Origin: Volvariella volvacea V23
Taxonomy: Eukaryota > Basidiomycota > Agaricomycetes > Agaricales > Pluteaceae
Assembly: GCA_000349905.1 (NCBI GenBank)
Contig: KB722770.1
Coordinates: 7,355-71,354 of the forward strand
DNA length: 64,000 nt
Direction of reading: 5' to 3'
Shown here: positions 60,136 through 64,000 of the stretch, one piece after another
Position numbering within the stretch: position 1 is the first letter of the stretch
Layout: each line of letters opens with the position of its first letter
Notes under the pieces: generated by a model
Database searches by the model: none
The model's input: only the letters and a program-made list of their open reading frames with translations
Told to the model about the DNA's origin: nothing
Made by a program: the position numbers and the translations under genes

Positions 60136-60874
60136 GGTTTCGCGCGTGATGGGGTCTTTTCTTGGAGGTTTTTAGATTTGGGCTAATGCTTGAATAGATC
60201 TTTCTGTACTTGGTAGTTGTATGGAGAGAATATTAGTCCCTTTCCCCCACACTCATCACCTTGTTGTCAATGCTAGCAGCAGCCTCCCTTTCCCGATGAA
60301 ATAGGAAATACTCTGCCATGGTCCTTGAGCGCTTCATTTAGTCGAAAACTGTGAATTACAGTACCAAATCCTCAAGGAGTCTTTGAGCTAAAGAAAGGCA
60401 TTGCAGGCATTTTTGAACGCAAGGAAGGCTACATCCTATCAAATACTTATTAACGACGAGTTTCCTCTGCTATAAATTTAGAACGACCGACTCGGACGTG
60501 ACGAGGTTTGCTTATTTTCTGGACTAAACTGGCCTATCGAAAGAACCGGAAAAAATCACCTTGTAAAGGTGACGACAGGAACAAAGAACACATTGAGCGC
60601 CTGTGCTGTATGTCGGATTTTCCCGGTCATCATAGTACATTTCCGGATTTGGTGCATCTCTGCTTTCATTCATGATGGGTGCTGGTGACTGTGCTTTTCC
60701 TCGCCGTGACCCCCGGCCTAGTGTAGGAGGCAGCGCGATGCCCTGGTCCTCTTTCTTACCTTCACACTCCCCATCTACTTCAAGTTTCAAGTGACTAGCC
60801 CAGCCCCGCACTGGGAGCTCAACGTCGCCAACGCTTTTTCTTTTCCATCGAAGTCCAAGAGCTGCTAAGGAGTT
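60136..60874. other. Intergenic, no supported gene
   Basis: About 740 bases. The minus-strand ORF 60524-60988 overlaps the next gene's start and shows no recognisable content. Confidence 0.4.
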
Positions 60875-62933
60875 ATGACCGTACTGCGCACCGATACCGA
60901 CCAATGGCCTAATTCTTGTGTACGCGAATTCGTCCTCAATATCCTCAACTTTCGTAAATCGCAAGTGCGAACTATGGTGCGAATGCATCGTGACAGGGGC
61001 TCCTTGGGTGTAGGTGTGGACTCGAGCACCGATTTGTCTCCCTCAGTGGCGTTGGAGTTGGGCGACATCCTGCATCTTGCTATCGAGAGCGAACATGAGC
61101 TCCTGGATCTGTGGGAGAGTAACCGCCACCTTATTGGCCGAAACCTTTACGCCAATCTGATAGATGTGTTTTCTGTTCCAAAGGCTCTTCGGACCATCAC
61201 AAACACTGGATTCGGTCCTGGTGGGGTCGATGGTACTGGAAAGTCGAATGCCAACTCTGAAGTTAATCGAAGCGAGTACATGTTTGTCCTCGAGGACGAT
61301 CAAAGGAGAAAGGGCGGGACACCGAGTATGGTTGAGGGTATAAATGAATTCAAGAGAAATTGGGAGGCGTTTACGGAGGGAAGCCTGGAAGGGTTGGGTA
61401 AGGAGGACTGGAACAACATGGTCATCGCGGGTGGTGCGGTCTTGGCTTGCCTGTTGCCAGTGTGTTCCACTGTCGTTCCGGGCTCGGGTTCTGGAGAAGT
61501 GGGTATGGATGTAGAAACGAAGCTGAGGAAGTACTACCACAACGTTGCTTATCGCTCCTCAGATATAGATATATTCTTGTGGGGGCTATCAGTAGACCAG
61601 GTGAGCGATGAATACTTTTGCAATTTTGGCATGGGACACCGTGACGATTACCTGACAAGAGGAGATGCTGATGCAAATTCCGCAAGGCAGAGCATAAAAT
61701 GAAGCGGATCTATGACATTGTAAAAGCTTCAATCCCACACGAGGTTACGTGTGTTCGGGCAAAGAGAGCCGTCTCAATTCACTGCAAGTGCTATCAGTCG
61801 TGATCAATCAATTTCTGCATTCTTATTCCACACAGCGCAATACCCTTACCGCCCAATACAAATCATTTTGAGGCTATATTCCTCCCCTGCTGAGATTCTG
61901 GCTGGATTCGACATCGATGCGGCTTGCTTCGCATACGATGGTATGACGTTTTACTGCACCCACGGCCTCATCCATATCGTTTCTCTAGGAAATCGTGTAT
62001 GGGGTAATCCGAAATCAGTAGTGGCACTGATGCGACAATGTAACACAATTGACTTGAGAAGGTGCAGTCCGGCTTATGAATATCGGCAAGCAAAATACGC
62101 CCGTAGAGGTTTCGAGGTCTATGTCCCTTCTTTGAAAAGGGAGAATATTAACCCCGCGGTCAGGATTTCCTTTAGACAGATATATTTTGCATTGTTAATT
62201 CTTAACGAGTTTGCAGATTTACGATCACACTGCGGGTTGTAAAGGGCTATGGAGATTGCTCGAACTTGAAAGGTCCTTGGCCAAGTCTCGGGAGAGGCAA
62301 GAAGCTCGTAGTCAAGCCCAACAACACTGTTCCTACGGCGTTTTAGATGGAAGCCGATTAAATCATACTCAAAAATCTAGTGTTCCGGAATACTATGCAC
62401 AGAGGAAGTCTAAATCCAAGATGAAGCTCGAGGTGGCAGCAGATGGTGAGGTCCAGATCCAAGAGAACAACTACGACGCGAAATTTTTTCGAATACCTTA
62501 TAGACCTGGCTGGAATGCAACAAGGGTTAGGAAACTGGTGCTCTCAATGGTATGTATGTCATAGCGCTGTTGGACTTGGTTACAGTTCTGAGCCTTGAGT
62601 TGATTAGGATCGCGGATTGAATCCACCAACGAGTGTGTCCATTATGCTACCAGTATCAGTACTTTACTCACGAAACCTTCGACCCCCCCAGATGATGTGA
62701 CTTTACATCGCCATCTCGCGTTCTGTGGAACCATGAGTGAAGTACTGGAAGATTGCTGTGGGGTACGACATGTTTTGATTTGATTAAGCGTCTCACTCAA
62801 TGAGGTTGCACTCCTTATTTTGAAATCGCAGCGCTGCCCGATCCCTTGCAACGAGGAGCAGCGGGAGGCACAAGCGCGAGATGATAGGGCTTGTATACGT
62901 GGGCGCATTAAGTGGGTCCTTTTGTGCCCCTAA
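60875..62933 (+). CDS. Fungal nucleotidyltransferase-like protein (family often labelled ankyrin repeat protein)
   Basis: Exon 1 begins MTVLRTDTDQWPNSCVRE and runs through HELLDLWESNRHLIGRNLYANL, FKRNWEAFTEGSLEGL, NMVIAGGAVLACLLP and YRSSDIDIFLWGL. The GG...DID pattern is that of the nucleotidyltransferase fold. Later exons, spliced at canonical or GC-AG sites, continue AEHKMKRIYDIVKASIPHEV, QYPYRPIQIILRLYSSPAEIL, GFDIDAACFAYDG, VVALMRQCNT, RGFEVYVPSLKRENINP and FRIPYRPGWNATRVRKL. Near the end come HRHLAFCGTMSEVLEDCCG and QARDDRACIRGRIKW, stopping at 62933. These blocks belong to a widespread, uncharacterised fungal family, usually intron-rich. Enzymatic activity is inferred from the motif only. 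The end looks short compared with relatives as I remember them, so the last exon may be decayed. Confidence 0.7.
61784..61835 (+). other. Non-canonical GC-AG intron in the nucleotidyltransferase-like gene
   Basis: Joining 61783 to 61836 gives VSIHS-QYPYRPIQ, which fits the family's sequence across the junction. The donor reads T|GCAAGT and the acceptor CACACAG, 52 bp long. No GT donor gives the same frame. Confidence 0.65.
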
Positions 62934-63349
62934 ATTTACCACCGTGACGCTGATAGTTGACACTTCCTCCACCTCAGTTTCTTCGAAGAGGATTTCAATA
63001 AAGAATATACTGGGCCAAAAAATTGGGACGAATGGGCTGCAGGAGTATACATTTAGTCGCATAAGGAAAGGCTACTTCCTAGTTGGGGCGGATAAGTTCG
63101 ATGCGCACGAGACTGGATCACATGCCATGAGGCTGACGATGTGTAGAATACATATTTGCGAGGATACAAATGAAGGCATGCAATTCCTTGCCCATTATCC
63201 ATCACAATCTCCAGAGTCCGAGTTTGGTATTTGATACTAGGCAGCCACAGTCGAGCAGCAGTCTACTTTAACAGAACATTTCCCCATAGTCCACAGAACC
63301 CCCTTTGGTCATCAATCTTGGGATTCCCCTTCACGCCAGCATCCTCGCC
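62934..63349. other. Intergenic, promoter of membrane gene F
   Basis: A plus-strand frame (62881-63234) crosses the 3' end of the preceding gene but has no recognisable content. Confidence 0.4.
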
Positions 63350-64000
63350 ATGTTCGCTCAAACACCCTACACAAGGATGGTGCAAGAGCAAGTGCCAGCT
63401 ATGCCAGAGCTGGAAGCCGCGAGCACTGAAACCATAGCATTCTCGACCTCGGATTGTGCTTTGTGCCCATGTCAGTCCGACTGTCGATGCAGGTGCCACC
63501 AGGAGAACGACAAGATAACCAGTGAGGGTGCGTACAATCCCTCCCGGTGATTCGATTTCCGGACTGAAACTTTCCACAGACGGGAAAGCCGTTGCGCATC
63601 AACTCGTCGTTGTATTTGCGGTGGTAGGTCCATGGCAATCATGCTCGAGGTCTCTCAATTCAGTTCACCCGCTAATCGATAAATTATTTCTGCAGTCGTC
63701 GATCTTCATATTCATATCCATCATCTTCTGTTCCGTTTTTCTGGTATCCTCTGTGGACCATAATCCGGCCGACGTACATGACTACACCGGATTATTACTT
63801 GCGTCAGCCAACTTCTCGCCCCGCGTATTCATTTTTATCGCTGCCCTCTGCTTGAGCAGCCAGCTCGGAGGCCATGAAACCGAAGATCAACTCAAACGGC
63901 CCTGGCACTGGAAGACATTAAGGAAGTGGACCGCGATTCTCAAAGTGTTGGAATTGATGACGCTGGTGTCCTGGGGATGGGGTTTAGTCTGGATCACACA
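63350..64000 (+). CDS. Member F of the multi-pass membrane protein family, cut by the window end
   Basis: Exon 1 (63350-63521) encodes MFAQTPYTRMVQEQ and a Cys cluster (CALCPCQSDCRCRCHQ), ending in phase 1. Exon 2 (63580-63623) is 44 nt and codes NGKAVAHQLVVVFAV. A phase-0 intron leads to exon 3 from 63696. It has SSIFIFISIIFCSVFLVSS (helix 1), FIFIAALCLSS (helix 2) and WHWKTLRKWTAILKVLELM, then runs off the window. Exon lengths, phases and the KW...K..E signature match members A, C, D and E. The Cys-rich head is unique to this copy and could bind metal or form disulphides (inference). Function unknown. Confidence 0.7.

Noticed and set aside
62881..63234. Plus-strand frame of 117 codons after the nucleotidyltransferase-like gene
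   Set aside because: It overlaps the last exon of that gene in another frame and shows no homology-like blocks.

Overview
This window is nuclear DNA from a filamentous basidiomycete, most likely a mushroom-forming agaricomycete. The evidence is densely packed genes with many 45-75 bp GT-AG introns, and the mix of families present: NACHT-type P-loop NTPase, F-box, Crinkler-type and secreted GMC oxidoreductase genes, plus chromodomain Ty3 retroelements. Two runs of exactly 100 N (10210-10309 and 34621-34720) are scaffold gaps.

Layout. Positions 1-5030 are the 3' part of a Ty3/chromovirus with its 3' LTR. An inverted solo LTR of the same family follows (5594-6085), then a decayed NACHT NTPase gene (6331-8025). 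Next come a secreted GMC oxidoreductase broken by a gap, a 206-bp MITE, the sterol C-8 isomerase gene ERG2, and a secreted alpha/beta hydrolase that appears to have lost its C-terminus to a repeat. An F-box gene with an in-frame stop and a divergent pair of small GTPase paralogues complete the left third. The middle is mostly housekeeping: mitochondrial phosphatidylserine decarboxylase, a BAHD-like acyltransferase, ER glucosidase II beta with a KDEL end, ribosomal proteins eS25 and uL2, an FGGY carbohydrate kinase and an SS18-like chromatin subunit. An AT-rich repeat island at about 44-48 kb holds a ~600-bp fold-back element, a 759-bp solo LTR with target-site duplication and a tandem duplication. 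The right end carries an SH3 adaptor, a Crinkler-type gene (ubiquitin-like header, PD-(D/E)XK nuclease and kinase-like domains), a UAA-type nucleotide-sugar transporter divergent from mitochondrial asparaginyl-tRNA synthetase, and a fungal nucleotidyltransferase-like gene.

The most unusual feature is a family of small multi-pass membrane proteins scattered among unrelated genes (34421, 48012, 53709, 55251 and 63350 onward, plus a relic at 48966). I do not recognise the family. All five genes share an architecture read directly from the sequence: a variable soluble first exon, a phase-1 intron, a 44-nt exon coding 15 residues with Gln at position 8, a phase-0 intron, and a long membrane exon with a (K/R)W-x3-h-K-x2-E-like signature. 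Two of them are a head-to-tail tandem pair.

Exon boundaries were derived by eye from splice signals, frame and family resemblance. No database search was possible. Several genes carry one-base frame breaks that may be real decay or assembly error.
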